Source: Roseiarcus sp963741405 (lineage in GTDB: Bacteria > Pseudomonadota > Alphaproteobacteria > Rhizobiales > Beijerinckiaceae). From it: 64,000 nt of DNA. The translations under genes and the position numbers were made by a program. Under the pieces are notes generated by a model. That model was given only the letters and a program-made list of their open reading frames with translations, made no database searches and was not told the DNA's origin. The DNA is taken from positions 42,785 to 106,784 of the forward strand of contig CAVUHX010000016.1 in assembly GCA_963741405.1 (NCBI GenBank), written 5' to 3'. Positions 24,888 to 34,251 of the stretch are shown piece by piece (position 1 is the first letter of the stretch; each line of letters begins with the position of its first letter).

Positions 24888-24990
24888 GCGACCGCGCCGG
24901 GCGAAACTCGGCTGACGCCGATGCTGACTTCAGCCCAGCGCAGGCAATTCCGATCGGCGCGCCATTTCCGTTCCCGAATTGAGCGTTTTC

Positions 24991-25019
24991 AAGGGGTTGC
25001 GGCGCCATTTCCGGGCGAC
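24991..25019 (+). repeat. 29-bp direct repeat, copy 2
   Basis: Exact second copy of the 24859-24887 element, 132 bp further on, also preceded by a similar GAGCG-TTC-A context, so the true repeat unit is probably longer and slightly diverged. Confidence 0.7.
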
Positions 25020-25033
25020 TCGGCACTGTAGCG

Positions 25034-25062
25034 CCCCTTCCCGCGGCAGTCGCGGGGAGGGG
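25034..25062. repeat. Intergenic palindrome (REP-like or terminator)
   Basis: CCCCTTCCCGCG, loop GCAGT, CGCGGGGAGGGG: 12-bp arms with one mismatch. No T run follows, so it may be a REP-type element rather than an intrinsic terminator. Confidence 0.5.
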
Positions 25063-25329
25063 AACGCCGCGGCTCGACAGACCGGCGCCTGCTCCGGGCG
25101 GGCGGCGCGCCATTCGCTCGCTGTGCGAAAAGGCTTCGAGGGAACCGGGCAACAGGGGCCTCCGTGACTTTTCACAATTTTAGAACAAACGAGCAACATT
25201 CGTCAAGAATTTTTTCGCTCCCGGCGGCGCGGTCAGCCCGCCCTCGGCTTTGACCGCCGCGCCGTCGGTGTTACCATTCATCCGGCTGCACCTGGGGTTA
25301 CCGGGTGCGGCCTCAAGAGGGGAAGCGAT

Positions 25330-26590
25330 ATGGACATTGCCGCGCTCAACCGCATGATTGCCGAGGACGCCGCCTTGCGGCGCCGGCAGGCGCTCCAGCC
25401 GGTGGGCGGCAAGGGCGACAAGATTTTTCCGCCGACGTACCCGCCATCCGACGAAGCTAAGCGAGCCAACCGGAACGCGCCGCCCCGGCATGTCTATGAG
25501 CGGCGCCGGTTGAACGGGGCGGACGCGTGGTGTGTGCTGGTCGACAGCGTGCAGTCGCAGGCGAACCGGCTGGAAGAATGCCTGCTCGAAGTCGATCCAT
25601 GATGGCTTGCGCATTCCCTATGTAGAGGTCGATTTCACAGGGGCTGGGCTCGACGGTGTCGGCAAGATCACGTCGCTCGATGCACCGCATCGCGTCTATG
25701 ACGCCATCCTGCGTGACAGCCTTTATGAGGGCGCGCCCTTCATGGAAAGCGAAATCGGAAAGCGCCTCGCCAAGGCCAAAGCGGAGGATGCCTCGGCGCT
25801 ACTCGAAGCGTCGCCGACGGCGCTCTTGTTCGGCGCGTGGCATTCGACCGGCGAAGGAGGCGGGCTTGGGGCTAAATTCGCCCGCTGCCTGATTTCTGAA
25901 ATCGTCGGTATCGACGTGCCGGTCGAGGACGTAGTCATCAATCAGCGAACCGGCGAAATCGAGGTTCAGACGTCGGGGCGTCGCACTGGCAGTCGCATTG
26001 ATCCCTTGGGTGTGTTGCGAAGGGTAAAGGTGTTCAAGGGCGAGGACGGCTGGAGCACGACCAAGGACGGCGCCGGCAAGAACGCGAAAGAGGTGAGGCC
26101 GTCTGAAATCAATCACGGGAATATCGCCCCCTCAGTCCAGGCGCTTGGCATCACGTGCGATCATCTTGAGCACAGCTTCGTCTTGAGTCTTGCTGCGCTG
26201 CGCCGGTTGCGGTTTGGCGGCCACGGGAAAGACGCCGCGGGCCGCAGCCTGCTGGCGGCGCTCGGGCTTGTCGCTTTGGGGGAGCAGGATGTGCGGGGCT
26301 ACGCACTTCGCTCGCGCTGCGATCTCGTCTGCGACGGGCGTGCGCCGCTCCAGCTCGTGCGCTCAGATGGCTCGACGGAAGAAGTCGCAATAGACCGCAA
26401 ACAAACGCGTGAGCTTTACGAAACGGCCTACGAGGCCGCGCGAAGGGCAGGCTTCGCCCTCTCGTCGAAACCGCTGGGGCTCAAACCACAGGACAAGCTC
26501 GTCGAGATCGTCCGCGAGAGCCAAAAACTGGCCCTTGCGCTCAAGGGCGGCGACGACGAGGGGGCGGGCCAGAATGAGTCTAATTCTTGA
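25330..26590 (+). CDS. csb1: Type I-G Cascade backbone protein Csb1 (Cas7), frameshifted
   Basis: Csb1 (GSU0053 family) is the Cas7-like subunit that coats the crRNA in type I-G (formerly I-U) effector complexes. The reading starts at ATG 25330 (SD GAGGGGAAG) and covers 419 residues if one surplus C at 25597-25598 is removed; as given, the frame breaks after about 90 residues. Around the break, LLEV is followed by HDGLRIPYVEVDF in the next frame. Downstream motifs are ASPTALLFGAWHSTG and RPSEINHGNIAPS, typical of the family. It overlaps csb2 by 17 bp. The break is a single base in otherwise intact coding sequence. Confidence 0.88.
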
Positions 26591-28046
26591 GATCGAATAT
26601 CTCTTGGGTGTCTCGTTTGCCGCCATCGGCCCCGACAGCGACACGCCGGACTGGCCGCCGCAACCCGACCGCATCTTCTCCGCTCTTGTCGCCAGTTGGG
26701 CCGCGCGCGGCGAAAAAGAAGATGAACGGCAGGCGCTTGAATGGTTGGAGACGTTGCCAGCACCGCGTCATTTTGCGTCGGACGCGGAGCCGCGCACGGG
26801 GGTTGTTGTTTTCGTCCCGCCGAATGATCCCCGCAGTGATAAGCAGAAGAACGCCAAAGGCGTTTTGCCCGCTCTCCGCAGCCGCCAACCGCGCCGCTTT
26901 CCCGCTGCGCGCCCGCATGATCCCATCGTCCGTCTGCTCTGGCGGGAGGCCGAACCGGATGAGGCGACGCTCTCTGCCTTGCAGATTATCGCGCGCGACA
27001 CAGCCTATGTCGGCCATTCTGCGAGCCTCACGCGTTGTCATTTCTTGATCGACGACGGTGCGCTCGCGTCGTGCGACGGCAAGCCGCCGCAGCGGCGCGT
27101 CTACCCGGGCCGCTTTGAGGAATTGCGCCGAGACTTCGACGCAGGACGGAAACCACTTCCCGGCGCAAGCGTGGCGCCAACGCCAAAGTCGGAGCCCGAA
27201 CGAAACAACGTCTTCAGTGATCGCTGGCTGATCCTCGAACATGTCGCGGGCGAGATGCCGGACGTTCGCGCCTGCGCTCTCGTCGCCAAAACGCTGCGGG
27301 ATGCGCTGTTGAGCGGATATCAACGGCTCGGATTTGAGAGCGAGATTCCCGAAGTCGTCAGCGGCCACGCGGCCGATGGATCGCCGAGTCGCTTGCCGCA
27401 CCTCGCCATCGTCCCGTTGTCCTTCGCCGGCTTCCCCCATGCAGACGGTCACATAATGGGTTTCGCGTTCGCTCCGCCGGGGGACAGTACGATATTGGAG
27501 GATGTGACGTTTCGCAAAGTCTTGAGAACGCTGGCGCCCGTCGATGAGGAGCGCGGGCGGCGGATCCTGACTTTGGCGACAGGACATGGCGGGCCCTCCC
27601 CTTCGGCGTTTTCAATTGGTCTTTCGCCAACCTTCGAACCGCCCATTGGAAAGCGGTCGCTCGATCCGATGCTCTACACGCGACGGTCGCAAATCTTCGC
27701 GACGGTCACACCCATCGCGCTCGATCGGCATCTCAAGGAGAAAGGCGAAGCGCGCCTGGAGGAAGCCGCAGCGCAGATCGCGCGCTGTTGCCGCAATATC
27801 GGTCTGCCGGAACCGGAAGCTGTCGCGCCCGAAAAGCACTCGGCCATCGAAGGTGCGCCGTCCGCCTATCCTTCCGGCAAATCACCGGCCTGGACGAACT
27901 GGCGTCTGCCGCGGTCGCTCGCGAGCCGCCAACTCACGCATGCCGTGATCCGTTTCGCCGAACCCGTCGAAGGCCCCGTGATCCTCGGCGCCGGGCGGTT
28001 CCTGGGGCTCGGGCTTTGCCGTCCTCTCGATAACGAGACACGTTAA
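26574..28046 (+). CDS. csb2: Type I-G protein Csb2 (Cas5-Cas6 fusion)
   Basis: 490-residue Csb2 (GSU0054 family), regarded as a Cas5 domain fused to a Cas6-type processing domain, caps the crRNA 5' handle and matures the pre-crRNA. The RAMP start is visible (MSLILEIEYLLGVSFAA, then DWPPQPDRIFSALVASW). The C-terminus has the glycine-rich loop of Cas6 proteins, VILGAGRFLGLGLCRPL. It is the only cas gene before cas2 without any frame break. Its stop TAA overlaps the cas3 start ATG (TAATG at 28044). Confidence 0.88.
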   Translation: MSLILEIEYLLGVSFAAIGPDSDTPDWPPQPDRIFSALVASWAARGEKEDERQALEWLETLPAPRHFASDAEPRTGVVVFVPPNDPRSDKQKNAKGVLPALRSRQPRRFPAARPHDPIVRLLWREAEPDEATLSALQIIARDTAYVGHSASLTRCHFLIDDGALASCDGKPPQRRVYPGRFEELRRDFDAGRKPLPGASVAPTPKSEPERNNVFSDRWLILEHVAGEMPDVRACALVAKTLRDALLSGYQRLGFESEIPEVVSGHAADGSPSRLPHLAIVPLSFAGFPHADGHIMGFAFAPPGDSTILEDVTFRKVLRTLAPVDEERGRRILTLATGHGGPSPSAFSIGLSPTFEPPIGKRSLDPMLYTRRSQIFATVTPIALDRHLKEKGEARLEEAAAQIARCCRNIGLPEPEAVAPEKHSAIEGAPSAYPSGKSPAWTNWRLPRSLASRQLTHAVIRFAEPVEGPVILGAGRFLGLGLCRPLDNETR

Positions 28047-30960
28047 TGCTCTCTGTCGACGACTTCCCGGCCTTTTCGAGGAAGTCCATGGCTCCGCCAT
28101 GCCCCTGGCAGAAGCCCCTGCTCGATGAGGTCGCGGCGGCGAAAAACAGAGCGGCTCGATCGCGCCGGAACCGGAAAACGCGGCGATCGATATCGCCATG
28201 TTCCATCTGGCGCTGGAGGCCAATCGCATCGAGGCGCGGCGCGCGCCTGTCCGCATCGCCTTCGTGGTCGACCGTCGATTGGTGGTAGACGATGCGTTTA
28301 CACGCGCGCAAAAGATCGAGGAGGCGCTTCGCCACGCGGCAAAGCCTGTCACGCGGCGCGTCGGGGAGCGCCTGAAAACGCTATCCGGCGATGGACCGCC
28401 GCTCATCGCGCGCCGCCTGCGGGGCGGCATTCCTCGCGAAGACGACTGGGCGCGCACGCCCTCGCAGCCGACAGTGTTGTGCTCGACGGTCGATCAGGTG
28501 GGCTCGCGGCTTCTCTTTCGCGGTTACGGCGTCTCCGATTCGATGAAGCCGGTTCACGCCGGCCTCATCGGCGCGGATTGCCTGATCCTGCTCGACGAGG
28601 CTCACCTCGCCGAGCCCTTCCGGCAAACGCTGGATTGGGTCGGCCTCTATCGAGGGCCAAACTGGCGTGAGTCGAAAACGGCCGCGCCATGGGGCGTGGC
28701 GCTCCTCACGGCGACTCCCGGAGTGGAGGCGCAAGACGCCTTTTCGCTCGATGAAGAGGACAAATCGCATCCGATCCTGAAAAGGCGCTTGGACGCCTCG
28801 AAACCCGCGCGTCTCATTGCTCCAGTAAAGCCAGGAAAGAAAGCGGAAGACGAGGCCGAAACCGATGACGGGGGCGAAGAACGCGACGGCAGCCGCACCG
28901 CGGCGATTCTGGAGCAGGTTCGCCACGCAATCGGTCATTTCAAGAAAACTATGAATGGGGCCCCCGCCCCGGCCATCGGCGTGGTGGTCAATCGCGTTGC
29001 GCGGGCTCGCGCCGTGTTTGAGCAGTTGAGAACGGAGTTCCAGGAAGAGCCCGAGGACGGGTCAGGCGGCGAACCAATCCTGATGATTGGGCCTGCGCGG
29101 CCGGTCGACCGGGATGAGCTTGCAGAGAGATTGCAACCGATCCGCCCCGGCGCCGAGCGCGTGCTCGAAGGGCCCCTCATCGTCGTCGCCACGCAATGCA
29201 TCGAGGCGGGCGTCGATATTGATCTCGACGCCCTCATCACGGAAATCGCTCCGCTCGATTGCTTGCGCCAACGCTTCGGGCGGCTCAACCGTGCGGGCCG
29301 AGACGTAGTTCCTTATGCGGCCATTGTCGCTGCCAAGTCCGATATTTCAGCGCGCGCAGACGATCCGGTGTATGGAAGCATAAGCCGCATAGAACTGCTG
29401 AGCGAGGCGGCAAAAAGGGAAAACGGCGATGAGATCGTGGACTTTGGCGTCAGCCAATTCTCTATTCGCATGGAGTCGACGGCTCTTTCTCCCAAAGACG
29501 ATGCTCCCATTCTCCTGCCCGCGCATCTTGATCTCCTGAGCCAGACATCGCCTGTTCCGGCAGCGGACCCGGATGTTGCGCTCTATCTCCATGGAGCCTC
29601 TCGCCAGCCGGATTCGCTCACCGTCGTTTGGCGGGCGGATATCGATCCCGAATGGGCGGATCAGGATGTGACGCGCCTCCTGACATTGGTTCCTCCCCGT
29701 TCGCTCGAGGCGATCGAATTGCCCATCTGGGCAGTGCGCCGGTGGCTTGAAGGAAGCCGCAAGTCGGCTGCCGATATGCCTGATGTTGCGGCCAGGGAAC
29801 CTGCGCAGGAAGAGGAAGGGCGGGAAAGAAAGCGCGTTTTCCGCTGGAGAGGAAACGACGAACGCTCGCGATGGATCGAGCCGCGAGCGCTTCGTCCGGG
29901 CGATACGGTCATCGTTCCGGCGCGTTACGGCGGCGTGGATCGGTTCGGTTGGAATCCAAACTGCGACGAGCCCGCGACGGACGTAGGACGAAAAGCGGCT
30001 GAACCCTTCGCCGGGCGGCGCTTTGCGGTTCGCGTAGCGCCTGGCCTGCTTGGATCGTTATCAGGCGCGGTCCTGGCCGATACGCTAGCCAGCACTGTCT
30101 CGGAACGTTGGCAGGATTTGCGGGCGGCGCTCACGGGGCTCGACCTCCCCGAGGACATCCGGAAAGATCTCCTTGCACTCGATGAGGCCCGCAGAAAGAG
30201 GAGCATTACTGCGTACCTCGATCTCTATGGATTCGATGACGATCGGCCGCGCGGCGTCGTGCTTGTGGCGCCGTTCGGAATCAAGGATCGCGACAGAACC
30301 GAGGACGGTCGCCCAAATTCGACCGAAGACGATGCAAGCGGCTCGATTTTCGGTCTTCCCTTGTCGCTTCAGCAACACACCCGGGATGTCGAGCGAAAGG
30401 CAGAAGGCTTCGCAAGGGCGGTCGGGCTGACGGCCGGCCGCGTCGCCGATCTGAAGCTCGCGGGCGTCCTCCACGACCAAGGAAAGCGCGATCCGCGCTT
30501 CCAAAACTGGCTTCATTTTGGCGATCCACTTGGTTTCGACAAAGATGACGAGCAAGACATTCTCGCCAAATCTGGCCGCTCGTTGCCACCCTCCGCGCGC
30601 GCTCAGTCGGGCCTTCCGGACAACTGGCGCCACGAGGCGCTTTCGGTGAGGCTCGCGCGGGCGCATGAGCACTTGCTAGACGCCGATGATCGCGATCTCG
30701 TGCTGTGGCTGGTCGGTTCCCATCACGGATATGGTCGGCCCTTCTTTCCGCATCAGGACCCGATCGAGCGTGCGCCGGATGTCGGGCCGCAGTCTCTCGC
30801 CTTCGATTGGAACGGCCTCGATTGGCCATCGCTTTTTGCGCGGCTCAAGGCTCGCTATGGCTCCTGGGAGCTCGCGAGGATGGAGGCGATTCTTCGGCTT
30901 GCTGATCACCGCGCATCCGAGGAGGCTGGCGATCGCGCCGCAAACGAGGACGGCAAATGA
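28046..30960 (+). CDS. cas3: Type I-G helicase-nuclease Cas3 with C-terminal HD domain; 5' end scrambled
   Basis: Cas3 unwinds and degrades target DNA after recognition. From 28198 onward the frame is open for 920 residues with DEAH box LILLDEAHLAEPF, helicase motif TQCIEAGVDIDLDALITE, motif VI QRFGRLNRAG, and a C-terminal HD nuclease (VLHDQGKRDPRFQNW; VGSHHGYGRPFFP). That helicase-then-HD order is typical of type I-G. The first 50 codons are broken: MLSVDDFPAF, EEVHGSAM, PWQKPLLDEVAA, ERLDRAGTGK and AAIDIAMFHLALEA lie in successive different frames between 28046 and 28200. The Walker A motif is split exactly between GK and the following residues, its Thr codon lost. As written it could not make an active helicase. 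Confidence 0.87.
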
Positions 30961-31958
30961 TCGCGGCGACGTCTCTTCGCCTCCGGCGGCTGGGCCGGAC
31001 AACCTGCTCGCCTTTCTGGCGCTGCTGGGACTCTTGCGCGCGTTGCAAGCCGCCGACGAGACCCTTTGCCCACGCGCCGCCTGGGATGTCGACACGCCGC
31101 CGCTCAGGCCACGGCTGTTCCTTGCTCGTGCACTCACTGAGGAAGAACTGACGGAAAGGACCGCCAAGGGCATAGACGAGATCGCGGAGAGCCACGATTT
31201 CGGTGGCCGCAAGGACTTGAAATCATTCCCACGCAGAGTGTCGCGCGCTCTTGAACCAAATATCGGACGGCTCCAGCGCCGACAGGCGGGCGCGTGTCGA
31301 TCTCCTGGCGGCGCTGATGAGCGACGCCGCCATCAAGGATGACAAAAAAGAACCAGTGGACCCGACGCCGCTCTGCCTGCTGTTCGGTCAAGGCCATCAG
31401 CATTTTCTTGAACGGCTCGCCAGCGTGCCGAGAGAGCCCGCGCCACCGCCGCGAGGAAAGGGAAGAAGAGCCGTTACCTTGTCCGCATCCGATTGTTTGG
31501 CCGAAGCGTTGTTCCAGCCCTGGCGCCGCGACGATCCGACTTTCTCTTTCCGTTGGGACCCGGCGGAAGATGTCCGTTACGCCCTGATGGCGGGCGATCC
31601 CACTGACGCCGCGTATAAGGCGCGCACCCAGCATGGCGCCAATCGTCTCGCCGCTGTCGGGCTGGCCGCGCTGACCCTCGTCCCGGAAATGCGCGCGGGA
31701 CGCGTGCGCCCCACCATCGTCGGCGGCGCATCCGGAGCAGATGGGTTTTCGTTCGCTTGGCCAATCTGGCGTAATCCAGCGACTTTGACTGCTGTCCGTG
31801 GCTTGCTCTCGCATCCGGATTTGCGCGACCCTGACGGGCTCAAGCATCTCGGAGTCGACCACGTGGTCGTCGCGCGGCGCGTCTCGGTCGGCAAGTACAT
31901 GAACTTTTCGCGGGCCCGACCCATCGCGCAGTTTGAGCGCACCCATGCCCCCCGATGA
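30957..31958 (+). CDS. Type I-G large-subunit candidate (Csx17/Csb3 position), frameshifted
   Basis: About 333 residues once two indels are corrected: one base missing near 30985 and one surplus C at 31256-31257. It starts at ATG 30957 overlapping the cas3 stop. Recognisable text: GPDNLLAFLALLGLLRALQA, WDVDTPPLRPRLFL, LLAALMSDAAIKDD, PTPLCLLFGQGHQHFLERL, LAEALFQPWRRDDPTFSFRWDP and TQHGANRLAAVGL. Placed between cas3 and cas4-cas1, this is where Csx17 (Cas8g) or Csb3 sits in other I-G loci, and it is much shorter than a typical Csx17. I cannot tell which family it is; it may be a distinct Cas3-associated subunit. Confidence 0.65.
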
Positions 31959-33688
31959 CCAGCTCGAACTCCATCTCCCGGCGCCGCCGGCCGGCGGCGA
32001 TACGCCGCTGATCCCGGCGCGGATGGTCAACGAGTTCGTCTATTGCCCGCGGCTCGCCTATCTCATGTGGGCGCAGGGCGAGTGGGCGGAGACCGGCGAC
32101 ACGGCGGAGGGCCATCGGGTTCACGCCCGCGTCGACAAGCCCAACGCGCCGCTGCCGGCGCCCGAGGCGCTCAGGGCCGAGGAAACGCCGGCGGGCGACA
32201 AGATCGTCAGCCGGTCGATGACCCTCTCCTCGGCGACGCTCGGCGTCGTCGCCAAACTCGATATCGCCGAAGCCGAGGACGGCGTGGTGACGCCGGTCGA
32301 TTATAAGCGCGGCAAGCGCCCGCATGTCGCGCAAGGCGTCTACGAGCCGGAGCGCATCCAGATCGGCCTGCAGGCGCTGCTGCTCGAAGAGCACGGCTAC
32401 CGCGTCGAGGAAGGCGCGATCTATTACGCCGAGAGCCGCGAGCGGGTGCGCATTTCGCTGGACGAGACGCTGCGAACGGCGGCGCGGACGGCGGTCAGCG
32501 AGCTGCGCCTGACCGTCTCGCAAAGCCGTATCCCGCCGCCGCTCAGGGACAGTCCGAAATGCCCGCGCTGCGCGCTGGTGACGGTCTGCCTGCCGGACGA
32601 GGTGCGGTCGCTCGCCGGCTCGTCGCTCGCGCCGCGGACGATCGCCGTGCCGCCGGACGAGGCGCTGCCGCTGATCGTCCAATCCCAGCGCGCCCGCATC
32701 GGCAAGGACGGGGAAACGCTCAAGATCGAGGACGAGGAGCGCGGCGCAACGCAGGTGCGCTTCATCGACATTTCGGACGTGGCGCTGTTCGGCAATGTGT
32801 CGATCACCACGCCGGCGCTCGCCGCCCTGATGGAGCGCGAGATCCCGGTCACCTTCCACAGTCACGGCGGCTGGTTTCGCGGGGTCGCCCACGGAATCGG
32901 CCACCGCAACGTCGAGATCCGCACGGCGCAATACCGCATGAGCTTCGATGCGGCCGCCTGCCTGAGGTTCGCGAAAGAGCTGGTCGCGGCGAAGATCGCG
33001 AACCAGCGGACGATTCTGCGCCGCAACTGGCGCGGCGCCCCGGAGGAGCGGCAGGCCGCGCTCGACCGTCTCGCGGCCGCGCGCAAATCCGCCGATGGCG
33101 CGGCGACTCCGGCCGAGCTCCTCGGCGTCGAAGGGGATGCCGCGGCCGTCTATTTTCGCGCCTTCGCCAGCCTGTTGAAATCGCCGGACGACAAGCAGGG
33201 CGCCGGCGAACTGGCGCCGTTCCGTTTCGAGGCGCGCAATCGCCGGCCGCCGACCGATCCGGTCAACGCCATGCTGTCGCTCGCCTATGCGATGCTGGCC
33301 CGCCATCTTGACGATCACGCTGGCCTCGGTCGGGCTCGATCCCTATCGGGGCTTTTTTCACGCGCCGCGCTACGGGCGGCCGGCGCTCGCGCTCGATGTC
33401 ATGGAGCCGTTCCGCGCCATCATCGCCGATTCCGTGGTGCTGTCGGCGGTCAATACCGGCGAGGTCGGACCGGGCGATTTCGTCGTGGCGGTCACCGGGG
33501 CGGCGCTGACGCAAGCCGGGCGCCGCCGCTTCGTCGAGGCGTTCGAGCGCCGGCTGTCGCAGGAAACGACCCATCCGGTGTTCGGCTATCAGGTGAGCAT
33601 GCGCCGCATGCTGATCGTTCAGGCGCGGCTGCTGTCGCGCTTCCTCCTGGGGGAGCTGCCGAGCTACCCGCATTATCTGCCGCGGTGA
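31945..33688 (+). CDS. cas4-cas1: Cas4-Cas1 fusion (type I-G adaptation protein), one frameshift
   Basis: 580-residue fusion (ATG 31945) with one surplus T at 33308-33309. The Cas4 half has four cluster-binding cysteines (C34, C206, C209, C215) and the RecB-type nuclease motif (KLDIAEAEDGVVTPVDYKRG, QIGLQALLLEE). It trims prespacers and selects PAMs. The Cas1 half (from about residue 235) has RFIDISDVALFGNVSITTPA, the catalytic E396 in LLGVEGDAAAVYF, DPVNAMLSLAYAML and, after the break, FFHAPRYGRPALALDVMEPF with the catalytic His. It overlaps the previous gene by 14 bp. Fusion of cas4 to cas1 is a hallmark of type I-G. Confidence 0.9.
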
Positions 33689-33698
33689 GAGGCGCCCG

Positions 33699-33992
33699 AT
33701 GACGGACGAAAGGCTCTTCATCGTCACCTACGACATTTCCGACCAAAGGCGCTGGCGCCAGGTGTTCAAGGCCATGCATGGCTATGGCGAATGGATTCAG
33801 CTTTCCGTTTTCCAGTGCCGGCTGTCGCGCCGGCGCCGCGCCGAGCTCGAGACGCGATTGCGCGAACTGGTGAAAAACGGCGAGGACCATGTCCTCTTGA
33901 TCGATGTCGGGCCCGCGGACACAATCGAGCTGGCGATGGAAAGCATCGGCAAGACGGTCTCGAAAATCGATCGCCAGGCCACCGTGATATAG
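33699..33992 (+). CDS. cas2: CRISPR-associated protein Cas2
   Basis: 97-residue structural partner of Cas1 in the spacer integration complex. Ferredoxin-like fold start FIVTYDISDQRRWRQVFKAM, middle WIQLSVFQCRL, end LIDVGPADTIELAMESIG. Intact, 10 bp after the Cas1 part, and immediately followed by the leader and array. Confidence 0.93.
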   Translation: MTDERLFIVTYDISDQRRWRQVFKAMHGYGEWIQLSVFQCRLSRRRRAELETRLRELVKNGEDHVLLIDVGPADTIELAMESIGKTVSKIDRQATVI

Positions 33993-34251
33993 TATGATGG
34001 CGGAGGCGGGCAATAAGCGGAGCACGCCTGATCGGGCGTGTCTCGCTCCTGCCGCCCGCTTTCGAGCGGCGTTGGCGCGTGCGGAAGGCCGGACCCGCTC
34101 GAAAAGCCTTCTATCTGTTGGAATCGCAAGGCTCTTTGACATGGTGAATACGGCGGCGAACAGAAATCGGGCCGGTTCCGTCGGCCGCAACGGACCATCT
34201 CTCGAAAGCTCGGCGAGATCGCCTGGATCGCCAGCGGGTTATAGGACGGGA
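33993..34251 (+). promoter_or_regulatory. CRISPR leader
   Basis: The 259 bases between cas2 and the first repeat should contain the array promoter and integration signals. A possible -35 TTGACA lies at 34136-34141, but no good -10 is seen. A small hairpin CCGCT, loop TTCG, AGCGG is at 34056-34069. No coding sequence was found. Confidence 0.6.

Larger units (their letters stand above)
24835..25329. other. Repeat-bearing intergenic region upstream of the cas operon
   Basis: No gene was found in these 495 bases. The region holds a 29-bp exact direct repeat, a long palindrome and, from about 25160 to 25215, a notably AT-rich stretch that is probably the cas promoter region. Within it GAAC-N7-CAAC (25183-25197) is one base away from the alphaproteobacterial LexA box. 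Confidence 0.5.

Noticed and set aside
28198..30960. Starting cas3 at the in-frame ATG 28198
   Set aside because: This would omit the Walker A motif and the FPAF...PWQ segment whose text is present upstream in other frames; the TAATG overlap with csb2 at 28044 points to a start at 28046.
31840..33318. 492-codon minus-strand reading opposite cas4-cas1
   Set aside because: Antisense of a gene with intact Cas4 and Cas1 motifs; Arg/Asp-rich shadow.
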